Assembly (NCBI GenBank): GCA_935421135.1
Contig: OW285192.1
Location: forward strand, 9,259,501-9,323,500
DNA: 64,000 bases
DNA from: Bugulina stolonifera
Taxonomy: Eukaryota > Bryozoa > Gymnolaemata > Cheilostomatida > Bugulidae
Reading direction: 5' to 3'
The translations under genes and the position numbers were made by a program. Below the pieces are notes generated by a model that saw only the letters and a list, made by a program, of their open reading frames with translations, was not told where the DNA came from and searched no databases. Below, one piece after another: positions 36,225 to 49,300 of this stretch; position 1 is the stretch's first letter, and each line of letters opens with the position of its first letter.

Positions 36225-38109
36225 AAAGGAATCCCCCCAACAGAGTATGCATATAATATGTACATGCTTAGCTTAGTAAGTGCTTCTAATCCTACATAAA
36301 ATACAACATGGACAGCAGACTTGTAGTAGAATGAATTATACATATGGTGTTGACATCAAGTAATACATGTGATATACAGTAACTGCATTTATTCCCATTT
36401 GGTGTACTCTGGAATATAATACACGTAACATCGGCCTATACAATGCATTATTATTTTGTGTCATATTTTTACTGTGAAATCAAGTTGGTTACACAAAATT
36501 GTTTGCCAGTATATTTTTTATCGTTATAAAAGCTCAATGAAATACAAAGTACGATACATCATCATATAAATATGTGCATGTCTATTATATTATAGTTCTC
36601 ATGTAGCTATTAGATCACGTGAATTTGTTGCGGAGTTGTCTTTTCATTCAAGGGGAATACGAATAGTAGACAACTCCATACTAGTACCAAACCCTGAAAT
36701 ATTTCGACTGAGGCCTGAGCTCAGCTCTTAAAACGAGTTATGGAACTTAGGCATCAACTTTGTGGGGTTTGTCCTCTCTTTATTGAGGTATAATTGTACA
36801 GAATAGATCTGGACAAGGTAGCTACTAACCAGCTGTGGGCATAAATGGGTATTTAGTGGACCCTACTTCCTGCTGCCCAAGTTATATAAGATGAAGGGGT
36901 CGTATCATAGACTATTACATGTATTATAAAAGTTTTATAAAAACTGAGAGAAAACATTTTTTATTTGTTGCAAAATACAAACATGAAAGAATAACATAAC
37001 AAATTACACATAAAATGAATGATATTACATAGAATTTCCTAGAACACATTAATGGTAGCCGTGTTCAGAGACACCAGTATAGGCCTATTTAATTTTATTC
37101 TAAGGCAAAACTTCAAACAATACCAGATAATATAATCACAACTAAATGCAAGTAGAGGTATTTACCGGTTAAAGAAAGATAACATTGCAGAACCAGAATA
37201 AAGATGGTCTGGTATACCATAAGACAGGAAATAATCAGAAATATATATGTAGTAGCCTTGCATCTGCTCAAAAGAGTCAGTTATATTAGGTAGAATAGTA
37301 TGTGTTAGGATAATTATAATATTGCTTATTGGACATACTTAGCATTGAACTTTTAATTATCAGTCTTAGGATAAAATGTAAGTTTTGTGTTAATATACAA
37401 GAGAGGTATCTAAAACTAGAGCCCTAGCAGAACATAACGGTAATTAATATATACAAGAAAGCACAACTCCAAAAGTGTCATGTTATAATTTGACTGTGAA
37501 GTATGTAATTATGATATCTACACTAAAACTGCACAATAATGTAATTTAACTAAATCATGAGAGATCAAAGACCGACTATTTACAAGTAGGATGTACAAGT
37601 AATATTATGCCCAGCAGGGTACATTAACTAATTAACAGAGATCTATTATAATATACACAGAGTATAATATCTACATGTATGTGCCTATGATAATAATGAT
37701 ATAATGGAATAGTTGTTTGATGTACCAATATACTATATAACAATTATAAAGGTTATATGTAATATACATAATTATACATTATTACTACAATATAGAAGAT
37801 AGAGATAATTAACGAGAGGTCTACTACATTCTACAGTACACAAGGTAAAGATTAGAGAAATATCTACAAGAATTATCTAAGTAATCAATCACATACTAAC
37901 AAGTATAACTAGTGATTAGTTGCTACTAATCCAGTATTACTATTGAGAGTCAGTTAGTCCCACCTGTGATTAATACTTCCACATTTGGCAGGTGTAAACA
38001 GAGTGACTAGGGGTGTATAATATACCAGGTGGATACAGTAGTAGTTCCAGGGGGTAGTCAAGTGAATGAAGTAAGAGTTTCAAGTGGTAGTCATCTATTT
38101 TAGAGACAA
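36225..38109. other. Convergent intergenic spacer between HERC2 and the ANKRD10-like gene
   Basis: AT-rich non-coding sequence that should contain both 3' UTRs. Minus-strand AATAAA candidates are the complements of TTTATT near 36777 and 36958; a plus-strand AATAAA is at about 37197. A 10-bp inverted repeat (GGAGTTGTCT ... AGACAACTCC, about 36632-36679) can form a stem-loop. No gene is visible. Confidence 0.8.
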
Positions 38110-41100
38110 CTAGGATCCATGACACTCCAATAACATACATTCATACATCATACTCTCGTACCCTTGCTGGGCCAATACATAGCTACTGTGTTCATCTATG
38201 GAGGAGTTTGGTGCCAGCTGTTTCACTGAGTAGGGTAGAGGAGCAACTTCTGGACTTTTATTCTCTGCAATGAATGAGGGAGTTATTTCACCAATCACTT
38301 TATAGTATTCCGAGAAGCCAAATACGAGAGAAATACGTGATTGGCCGATGAGTGAAGGATCGTTTCTACAATCGACCAATGAGCTAGTTTCACCAGAGAG
38401 TTATATGCAGGGAGAGTTCTTGTATTTGTAACTACACCTGTATGTGTCACGTTCATAGAAAGCGTTGTTATTACCAGCAATGGGTATAGATGTGGGGTGT
38501 GCACATGTTACAAAGTTAGGCTGCTCTACCACAGCATTATCAGTTGCCATGGAGACGCTCTCATTGTCTGTGATTGGTTGACTAGAAGTAGTAAGAGTAT
38601 CCCACTGACCTTGGCAATCTTCCATTTCTAGATGTCGGATTCGTTTCCACTCTTCATTTATATCATCGTCTACTTCCTCTCGGCCTCTCTTTCGTCCAGC
38701 AACCATTGTTCGGTTACATGACACGTCCACAGATAATAGCACATCTTTCTGGTAGCTGTAACCGTTTTGTTGAGGAATTCCATTCACACCATTCTTCATC
38801 CCATTGTGATGATGGAACCCATTGGTGAAACCGTTGTGGTGTAATCCGTTAGCATGACCGTTCTGGTATCCATTGGTCAAGGGCTCACCGCTGTCCATCT
38901 CAACATCCATACCATTGGTAAGTTCAGGCCTCGTAGTGGTAGATAAGGTGTGCTGAGAATCAATACTTCCTGGGAGTCTTCCTCCATTTAGACCCTGTAG
39001 CGAACGCACAACCCATAACTAAGTGATATGCACTGTGACCAATACCATTCTAATGTAATAGCTCGGATATATGTATAAGCTCACCAAGCACCTGCATTTC
39101 ACTATACTTCCACTTAGGACTGCCAATCTCCTGTATTATTTCCATGAATTCAACATTTTTGTTATCAAACTACTACTGTTAACTCATACAAAGCAAAGGG
39201 GAGGGTTGGCTAGCACTAATTATGATGTCAATAGTGATATTAATGAGTCAGCTGCTGTCAAACAATGGATAGTCAGTTGAGAGAATAATCAGTGCCTAGA
39301 ATCAAACTAGACAACAATCAAAGTCTAACATGCAGGAAATGTTGTAAGTTGAAGGAAAATCACTAAGAAATATCTGATTTTTTAACCCACCCACAAGCAG
39401 TTCCTTATAACAATCATAGCATGAGGTGTGATGTGTGATGGCAAGTAGTGTGTGGAGCTACCACCAAAAATCAACCCCAGGACAGAATGGAGTTTTGTGA
39501 TAGTTTTCCTCCTAGATTCCAAGGGTAGATAGAGCCACCATATCAACACAGTATAATTCAGTAAACTAGCTAATTCTCTCTTACCTGTATTATGACACAC
39601 TTGTTGGGAATGTGTCCCGGCAGCACGGACTGTGACTGTACGACAGGCAGCACGACGTCCTCAATGACTCCCCTCTTCTTGAGTATCTGCTGCTGTTCAG
39701 CTTTCTGGAGGTAGAGGGAGCAGTCAGGGTATCCACACTTAGCAGCCAGGTGAGATGGTGTCATGCCTACGCTATTCTCCATGCTGGAAATACAATATTC
39801 AACGTCAACAAAACAAAAGTAATACTACACCAAACAGCAGTATCATAAACATTATGTCACGCCCAAAGCCTTAGTGGTTGTTAATGCAATATAATTTATC
39901 TGGAGAGGAAACCCGCTCCTTTGTTGCATCATGATTCTGGTTTCAAGTTCTGGCAGATTCAATCTACCAATTTCTGGTTGAGTTAACATGGGATGAAAGA
40001 CTAGATTAAACAAATGCACATTACATTACAGTTTACCAAGGTGGTATACTGGTGGGTAATGCCCTCTATTCTCAGTGTTATCAATGGTAATGGTTTCTGT
40101 CTACTGCAATTACAATGTATGTATGCATGTATGTATGCAGCAGAGTTGAATGCATGGAAAAACTATACAGGCTTTATTGGCTCAATTGTGAAAGCCACTA
40201 TTGTGTAGATGTGAATGACTAGTTTGGTACAAATCTAGATAGATACACAAATTGAATCTGTATACCATTGAATACTGACACCACAAACGCTACATCACTA
40301 CCTCACACTGGCAACACTCAAGGACCCAAAACCCTTTATGGGAGGGATTTACAAGGACCAGATATTATATAATTCATATGGCAACAAACTGATGTTAGTA
40401 AGAGGCTGGGCATACAAAATCATAACAATAACAGGATAATAATGAGTGTACTAGAATATAATATTATGATAGTAATCTCTAGCTAGTATAGGACAGGTGT
40501 CTGCCTGCCTGCCTCTACACACCCATCCTTTGTCTTCATGCTTGATTGATATGAATAATATGAGGCCAATTACTGGACTTATATTTGGCAGAACAGTTAT
40601 TGAGTGGATTTCCATGGCACTAAATGACACAGAAGGTGTATGACCCTTGCATAATTATATCATTTGTGCAATAATGATGATGTACCAAGAACCAGGCAGC
40701 CTAGATTAGGCCCAGCACTGCACCTGAGAAAGCTCACTGGTAGCCTGCCCGCATTGGCTAATCGCCCAACTGAATCTTGATTCACACCCACTAATAACAT
40801 AACTAGAGTCATCATGAATCAAAACAACATCTTGTACACATGAGCCAAGAGACAGTCAGTCCCATAGACATATAACTAGCATATCAATGTATTATAAAGT
40901 GTACACAACACACGTCTATGGCTGGCTTGGCCAAGGAATACTGATTACCTAAGTACGTGATTGTATTATTTATACATTGTAGCTATAAAAAGAATAGATG
41001 TGTTGTTATGATTGTATCTAACAAGGCTGACTTATGTTTATATAATGCAAGTTTAGATAGCCTGTGAGACTACACTATACTATATTTGGCAGGTGATAAA

Positions 41101-44100
41101 AGGAATTAATAACTGGTAGAATAGCATGACAGTTCCTTAAATACAACAATAATATTTACTAAGTAGTTACTTCATGAAGTCATGCATGTACCTGTAGTAG
41201 TAAGGAATTGTGTAAATATTGTGTTTGAGTGGAGAACTGCTTCAAATACTATAAATTCATGGAAAGCGTACCGGTAGTACACACACCATTGAAAATTCTG
41301 ATTCATGCTGGTACTACCTGGCCTTTCCATGAACATGTTAAGCAAAATGATTAGAAATGAGAATTATTTTCTTAGAATATCTACCATTATAATTTTTAAA
41401 CCAATTATTATAAGCTGTCAAATGTACACCAACAGCTACTGTTACTGCCTGTATGGCAGTGTAATGCAGTACAGTAGTAGAAGTAATGTCTGTAGTGAGC
41501 TATTGGGAAGTCGGGTGCTTGGTAGGCTTGGTTAGCTATATAGACTGTTTCTATAATATAGCTACCTGCCCAGATACATTATAGTGTAGGCTGGACTTCC
41601 TTTATAAGGCATTTTAGTAAGGACTGTTGCAGCACAGCTGCAGGCCTACACCACCTCTTGAGAGGTTGATCAGGTAAGACTATCATAAGATAGCTGTTCT
41701 TCATGTAAAACTTGTATTAGTTGTATAATAGGTAGTGTTATTGTACTAGTTGTATAATAGGTAGTGTTATTGTAGTAGTTGTATAATAGGTAGTGTTATT
41801 GTATTAGTTGTATAATAGGTAGTGTTATTGTAGTAGTTGTATAATAGGTAGTGTTATTGTATTAGTTGTATAATAGGTAGTGTTATTGTATTAGTTGTAT
41901 AATAGGTAGTGTTATTGTAGTAGTTGTATAATAGGTAGTGTTATTGTATTAGTTGTATAATAGGTAGTGTTATTGTATTAGTTGTATAATAGGTAGTGTT
42001 ATTGTATTAGTTGTATAATAGGTAGTGTTATTGTATTAGTTGTATAATAGGTAGTGTTATTGTAGTAGTTGTATAATAGGTAGTGTTATTGTATTAGTTG
42101 TATAATAGGTAGTGTTATTGTACTAGTTGTATAATAGGTAGTGTTATTGTACTAGTTGTATAATAGGTAGTGTTATTGTATTAGTTGTATAATAGGTAGT
42201 GTTATTGTATTAGTTGTATAATAGGTAGTGTTATTGTAGTAGTTGTATAATAGGTAGTGTTATTGTATTAGTTGTATAATAGGTAGTGTTATTGTATTAG
42301 TTGTATGATAGGTAGTGTTATTGTAGTAGTTGTATAATAGGTAGTGTTATTGTATTAGTTGTATAATAGGTAGTGTTATTGTAGTAGTTGTATAATAGGT
42401 AGTGTTATTGTAGTAGTTGTATAATAGGTAGTGTTATTGTATTAGTTGTATAATAGGTAGTGTTATTGTATTAGTTGTATAATAGGTAGTGTTATTGTAT
42501 TAGTTGTATAATAGGTAGTGTTATTGTAGTAGTTGTATAATAGGTAGTGTTATTGTATTAGTTGTATAATAGGTAGTGTTATTGTATTAGTTGTATAATA
42601 GGTAGTGTTATTGTAGTAGTTGTATAATAGGTAGTGTTATTGTATTAGTTGTATAATAGGTAGTGTTATTGTATTAGTTGTATAATAGGTAGTGTTATTG
42701 TAGTAGTTGTATAATAGGTAGTGTTATTGTATTAGCCTCTTGTTATCTTCTACTGTTTTACATTGTCAAACATTTTATATTACATGAATATTGCATATTG
42801 GATGTAGGTAACTGACGCAGGTAACTGACGCAGGTAACTGACGCAGGTAACTGACGCAGGTAACTGACGCAGGTAACTGACGCAGGTAACTGACGCAGGT
42901 AACTGATGTAGGTAACTGATTTATTGCAGTTGCAGAAGGCCTACTTACGTTAGATCCGCATGTAGAGCAGCCAGTAGAGCTACACACTCCATGCTGCCAG
43001 TTCTAGCAGCCTTGTGCGCCGGAGTCTCTCCCAGATAGTCCTATAATATAATAATGTGTACAAATTGGTGTAAAAGTCATATCTCAACATGAAAAGTTGT
43101 AGTGAAGACACTAAGAACTAGTAGTAGTCAGTTATGCAACATCCACTCTATAATACAAGTATAAAATTATATTATATTATTATGCCATGTATCAGGAAGA
43201 GAGTGGGGGAAGTCCCACCAAATAGCTGTAATAGTAGGGTTAAGAGTCTGTAAAACCTATTACTGAATAGATAAGGAAATGGTAGCAAATTGTTACCAAA
43301 GGAGTTGACAGCATTCACATCTGAATAGAGAGCATATTGGTCATACAACCACATGATTGTATGAGTTGGTTCTCTACTCTGGGATAGTACTTCCCAATTC
43401 CATTCCAGATGGTGATGCTAGTCACAGCTTACACACCTCACTATATTATAGTCTACTTACTACAGCCATTCCAGAGGCTTACTACTTCCTACTTGCATAC
43501 TACAGTCACTATATGAATGTAATAGTAAAGTTCACCTTCTGATTTAGATCTGAAAATCCAGTAGAAAGCAGCCAATGGAGACAGTTTGGGCGGGAAGCAT
43601 AGGCTGCCAGGTGCGCCGGAGATTGCTGATAGCGTGACGTCATTGGATCAGCAGACACACACTGTATGATTTTCCTCAGACATGCTAACTGCAAATGATG
43701 ATCACATCTAATATGTTAGTGATTCTCTTTACAGTATGTACTAACTAGTGCTTACAACAATAAATCATGAACTTATAAAACAACAACAGTCAATATACTT
43801 GCATTAAGAAATCAATATTCACATTGTTTGCCCAGTAAGCACCGGCAAATGCCATGAATCTATAGTAGGCCTATTAATAGTAGGTCTAAACAGACTATCG
43901 TCTTTGATATTGTGACTTGCAACATCAAACAGCCCACTGTAGACAAATATTATAGTTGAATTGTATTGTTGATTGTTCAAATGATGGAGTTGAATTAGGC
44001 CTATACTTAGTAAATCAAGACTTTACACCTTGTTAATCAGTAGTTTATTAATGTCATAGCCTACTAACTACGATCTAACAGAAATTTCCCTATGCCAGGA

Positions 44101-44505
44101 TTGTATGCGACTAGAAATATAATCGTGCGGCCCTTACATATACTGACACAGACTCTCCATGCAGCATCTGCTGACTAAATATTTTGATCTCAACAGGTCT
44201 GTGACTTGTATTCTGTAGTTCGCACTGCATTTAATTCGGCTAACAAATCCAAATGGCAAATTAAAACTTACTTTTCCAAAGTAAGAGGCCCAGTGTGCCG
44301 GTGTCCAGCCATAGAATTGGTCCTCCAACAAACACTGCTGTTGGCCTGATGAGACAATCAATAGAGACACGGTGTCTATGTCCCCATCTCTGCATGCTTT
44401 GTGAAGAGGGTAGCGGGTTTTCAACGTATCCTCGCAATTCCTACTCCACTGGTTGAACTCATTGCTGTTGTCGTCCATGCCAAAAGATTGAGACTCTACA
44501 TCCAT
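38110..44505 (-). CDS. ANKRD10: ANKRD10-like ankyrin-repeat protein (6 exons, 496 aa)
   Basis: Coding exons in transcription order: 44505-44272, 43688-43536, 43040-42949, 39783-39585, 38994-38438, 38365-38110 (TAG stop). All phases match. The ATG at 44505 starts MDVESQSFGMDD. Ankyrin repeats read YPLHKACRDGDIDTVSLLI, FYGWTPAHWASYFGK, YQQSPAHLAAYASRPNCLHW, GETPAHKAARTGSMECVALL and GMTPSHLAAKCGYPDCSLYL, in the same order and with the same PLHxACRDGD and FYGWTPxHWA signatures as vertebrate ANKRD10 (about 420 aa). The long exon 5 is rich in Asn-Gly (NGYQNGHANGLHHNGFTNGF) and has a basic KRGREEV nuclear-signal-like stretch; ANKRD10 has similar NG-rich and KRCLE segments. The C terminus ends CHGS, compared with YHGS in the human protein. 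The molecular function of ANKRD10 is not established. Intron 3 (3.2 kb) holds the 29-bp minisatellite. Confidence 0.87.
41721..42735. repeat. 29-bp minisatellite, exactly 35 copies
   Basis: The unit begins TTGTATAATAGGTAGTGTTA and is 29 bp; 35 x 29 = 1015 bp fits the array exactly. Copies are identical apart from one position (the base before TAG at the unit end: T, G or C) and one ATGATA variant near 42305. The variant order from left is C G T G T T G T T T T G T C C T T G T T G T G G T T T G T T G T T G T. It lies in intron 3 of the ANKRD10-like gene. Confidence 0.97.
42808..42920. repeat. 13-bp tandem repeat beside an ANKRD10 donor
   Basis: Seven perfect copies of GTAACTGACGCAG followed by two decayed copies. 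The array is about 30 bp inside the minus-strand intron that starts at 42948. Confidence 0.95.
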
Positions 44506-46303
44506 ATTATTCTTTATGAATTCCGTTGGGTAATCCTGTCGTCCTGCTCTCTCCTGCGAGTCAGTCCGAGTCTCAGTCTCGAGTCTGAGTCCAGTGTGGA
44601 GTGCCTGCCGCTCTTAGACTAAGTCTTGTCTAAGACTTATATTATTTTTAATATAATATTCAATTCTATTGTTATTTAATTCTTATTCTACTAACTATTT
44701 CCAATGCGACTGAAACTTTAATCTTAGAGAGACATGAATCAATACTTTTGGTAATTTGGCCAATAAAAATTCTAAGTAACCAGTTTTTTTACAATTTAAT
44801 TTGACAGCTAACAGACAGCATGTATTTTAGCTGTGGAAACGGCGGGACTACAGCGATTGAAACAAAGATTCCCCTTGGATCACTACTATTTGACGAGCTG
44901 TGCAGATCTGAACCAATGAATGGGTTGGATCGATAGAACGGCGTGTTTTTGTTTATAGACATTACGTCAAGATAATTTTCCTCCAATGTCTTACCTATTT
45001 GCCGTTATGAACCCGATAGTTCTGGAGACAGGCAATTGTTGCAACATTAACCACGCATGCGTCTCGATGGAATTTCCTGTTCATATGTTTGGGATTTTTC
45101 CAAACTTCACCTGCACGAATTGATTTTAGAAGTTACATATTTCCTTGATGACCTGTTCTGGACACCACTTTACGTGGTGTTCTTTTTAAACTACCTTAAG
45201 TGAAAATTGACGGGAGATAATGTACAGATTTGTTCAAGGCATTCATAAAGGTATTTAGTCAGTTTTGTTACAGGCAATTCACAAGAATACAAACAACAGA
45301 ACATCAACATCACATAACAAACATACATGTTTATGTTATTTATGATAAACATTAGATTGTTCCATTATTATTATATAAATATTATTTATTATTAGATTAT
45401 ATATTTAATATTAATGTTATGTATCAGATTATCATGATTATTTTAATATTTTTATTTTAGATGCATTAATTTTATTTATTATAATGATGATGTATGTTTA
45501 ACTTTATGTTAATAAATATAATAGAATACTAATATAGATATAATAATTATTATATAATAATATAAATATTATATATTTAATATTATAATAAAAATATTAT
45601 TATTTCATAATATAAATATAGTTAATAAATAATTTATAAGTATCGATAGAATATATGAGTAATGAAAATGCTATATTTTATTAATATTGAATTATTATGT
45701 TATTACTCATAGTAAAAAAGTAATAATAAATAATCATTATAATGGTATCCTTCTTAATTTAATGTTCATATCGATATTGTCATCCGCAGAAGCCAGTTAG
45801 TTTGATTTGCTTGGTTTGGCCAGTTAGCAGTTAGATGAGATATTATCATAGTAAAACTTGACAGTTATGTTATGTAATAGATAATCATCGTAGATGATAA
45901 ATAACCATTACTGACCAGTGTCAATCTTACCTGCTATAAGTATAACTTATACAGTGCAATGCCTATCTGCCTACTAATTTAGTTCATCTAGTTGGACGTC
46001 GTTTGATGACATCTTCATTTAGGGGCAACAATCGTGTAGGTGTAGCCTACTGAATTTCAGTAAGATATTACCAAGGCAAGCTATGTAGCCTAAAGCGATA
46101 GCCCTCTTCAAACGAACTGATGACCTATATTATAGGTCAAGACAACATTAGGCTATAGGCTATAATGTTGTCTAGCTTATGTTAGTGTTTACCATGTTGT
46201 TGCTCTGTTTTCTGAAAGGCTGGCTTTAAAAATTTTGGAATATCAAGGAAATAATGTTTACATTAAAAAATTTTCAAACATGTGTAATGTGTATCTGCTA
46301 TAG
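44506..46303. promoter_or_regulatory. Head-to-head spacer of the ANKRD10-like and DELE1-like genes (probable shared promoter region)
   Basis: The two genes diverge from this 1.8 kb spacer. Next to the ANKRD10 start is a more GC-rich stretch (about 44540-44620) rich in GAGTCTCAG/CTCGAGTCTGAG strings, likely its 5' UTR or core promoter. The middle, 45340-45760, is almost pure A/T with many TATTAT/AATATT runs. The first exon of the DELE1-like gene must lie here or slightly upstream but could not be identified. No defined regulatory element is claimed. Confidence 0.45.
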
Positions 46304-49300
46304 GGTTACAGTCCAGCCGCGGTCAAGCACGTGCACCATGCCAGAAAGCTGCCAAGGAATCAGAAGAATTGGAGGTTCGGGGAGCTGAAAATTTACCACC
46401 GAAGAGGTGCTATGGCAGTCTATCCAGTCTTCCATTATCACAGGAACCTTCTAGCTGGTATGTAACGGCATAATTTACTGTTACTGTTATTGGTATTATT
46501 TATCTGTTACATTTTATATGTAGGCCCAGTTTCAGAAGTGAACCATTTAAGGTGGGTACACTCCTAATTGAAGGTGTGCTGCTGTACCCGAGTCTAAACA
46601 GCTGAGTTTAGGAAGTAATGAGGTTGAAATGCCTGTTTCAGCTTTTCTGGAACATAAAGTTATACACTTCTAGAATGGCATGACCCTAGCTAACCAATAG
46701 CCTATGTATTGACATTAAACGATCTCAGTCTTGAAACCTATAGTCTTTATCGCTAGTGAAACTTGCAATAGAGTGAGGGTGCATACTTGTTAACAGTCTA
46801 CCCAGTTAAAAAGAGATAGGTACACACCCTATAATCCCGTCTAGCCTCATTTGTAATACTGTGTAGGCCTATCTAGTATGTATGAGTAATAAGGGTAGGC
46901 CTATTAATCGCCGAAATAGGCTTTGATGTAATTTTCAAACCATAAATAAGCCCATTTATCTCATTCATTTAGTTTGTATTGTTATTCATATGTGTTTTGT
47001 TTATTGGAAATGCATTGGTCTATTGTACAGTATGCTAACGGAGAAAGCTCTGGGAAACAGCCAATACTCTCCTTTGTTGAGCAGATTTACAGCATCTTCT
47101 GACCAAAACCAGAAATCTGGTTCTGGTTCCTACAGTCTACCTAATGGCATAATACCTGGAGCAATTGCGGTGGGTTTGGCAATATCATGGATTCATATTA
47201 ACTTCATTATAAACATGAACAAAGGAGTTGTAGCCATCCATACCATAGCTGTAGTACGAGTATAATAGTAATATAGCCTGGGCACCAGGCCTGTTAGACT
47301 AAATCAATCAGTGGGTATAGTTTAGTTTAGTGGAGTGGTAGAGAGTATCACTACACTGAACTGCGCTGTACCCACAAATGGTTCTAGCTTGCGGGTTTGT
47401 TGTACATAGTATTCTGTAGTTTGAATTGGTGCTGTATTGTTTGATCATTTCTGTTTAGGGAGCTGGATATGCACTGTTTAGTGTAGTACATGGATACTGC
47501 AGTGGGCGTAGAACTACAGGTCGAGACAGGTCCAGGTACTGTCCGGTCTCTCAGGCTAACAGCCACCCATATACAAATACGCTACTGAGATCTCTGGCCA
47601 ACCTACTCCCAGACACATCACACTCTGTCAATACCCGACTGAGTGTGCTGCCTAAAGCAAGATCTAGCGAGAGGTTGTTTGTAATTTCATCTAAAGAGAA
47701 TGTGGCTCCTGTGGACTCCTCTGCACAAGAACAAACATCAGCTATGGCTGAGTTGGAGGTATATCTTATGTTATGTTACATTACAACCGCCATATTGGTG
47801 TAGCATACTTATGCAGTATGGAACAACTGGAGTTTAGCATTATCATAAATACAAACTACAACTTTTGAAGCAAAGTAGCATCCACCGAAGTTCTGGAATA
47901 TTTTTTTCCTCTCACTCTCGGAATGCTTTGTCGAGTTGGTAGCAATATGTGACAACTGATCATGTTATTTATCTCTATTTGTCTATAGTTTACCAGTATT
48001 CTGATATAGTCCAAACAGAATATACATGCTGCCTATAAAGCACTACCTGCTGGTAATTGAGTCGTCTGAGTTGTTGATTACGTTACTCCTACAATAATGC
48101 TATTCTTCTCTCTTACAGAAGGCTAAGAGGAAAGTGAACAGGTTGGCTGACAAACTGTGTAACATAGACAAAGAGAATCTCGCTGCCGATCATCTGCTAG
48201 CAGTGAGGGCATGGAATAGTAAGTGTGCTGTATATCTACATCTTCAGCTTCACCTCACTGATAACTTTTTGATACTGAAGTGTTACACTATTACAATCTT
48301 TGGTGACTAAACCTATAACGATCTTGCAGTGCATGTCCCACATTTGACTCATTCGTGTGTTTGTTCTCCATAATTCAATCAAAGCTCTTCATATAAACAT
48401 CCTACATGTAACTATACCAACCCATGTCGTTGAATGAGCCGTCACCGTAATACATGTACATGTATGTTTATTTAATTCATTCGTAGACAAAGAATACAGT
48501 ATGGCTGCTGGTTTGTGGCATCGTACAGTAGATAAGTTTGCTACTGGAATAGCTGCATACAGACTAGGTATTTGTTATGAAGAAGGGTACGGAGTAGAAC
48601 AGAGCTATGAACAGGTTAGTAAATGTGGGGCAACAGTTCAGCAAACAGAATTAACTATGTCACTTCTATGGGTGTTTTTTCAATGGAGGTATGACCATAT
48701 ATAAAGTTACTAAAGTAAACAAAACTAATAGAAAAGCATATCAACCTGCTGATAACAGTAACCTTCCTGCTGTACATATACAATGTGTGAGTGTTCTTAG
48801 CACAATGTAGCAAATTCTACTAATGAAGATAGAGCTTTTGAAGTACTGTCAAAACTAGAATTAATAATTGAAAAATGTTGGTGTGGGCTAGTATTTTAAT
48901 TATAAATAGTAATACAAGACACATTCTCATTTTTGATTTATTTTCTAATGTTTCAATACTCATCCGAGTATCATCATCAGAGGATAAATGATACTCGGAT
49001 GAGTATTGAAATATTAGGAAATAAATCAAAAATAAAAATGCGTCTTGTATTACTATTTATAATTAGAATTAATAAAATGTAACGTATAAATATCTCAACA
49101 GAACACTACATATTAAGCTATTTTTGTTTTAGTTTTCTTAATGGGAATTACATTTCTACTGTTATATTTGTTAGTCCAATCAGCACCTCATACACACAGT
49201 GAATAGCAACGTTTAGTTATACGTGTTCAGAGTTGTCTCCCCTCATGATTTTGATTGCTACTCACAAGCTATTGAACTCAGTGGATTGGAGTTGTTCCCA

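Noticed and set aside
41721..42920. CRISPR-like array of direct repeats
   Set aside because: Units are contiguous with no unique spacers; they are eukaryotic minisatellites.
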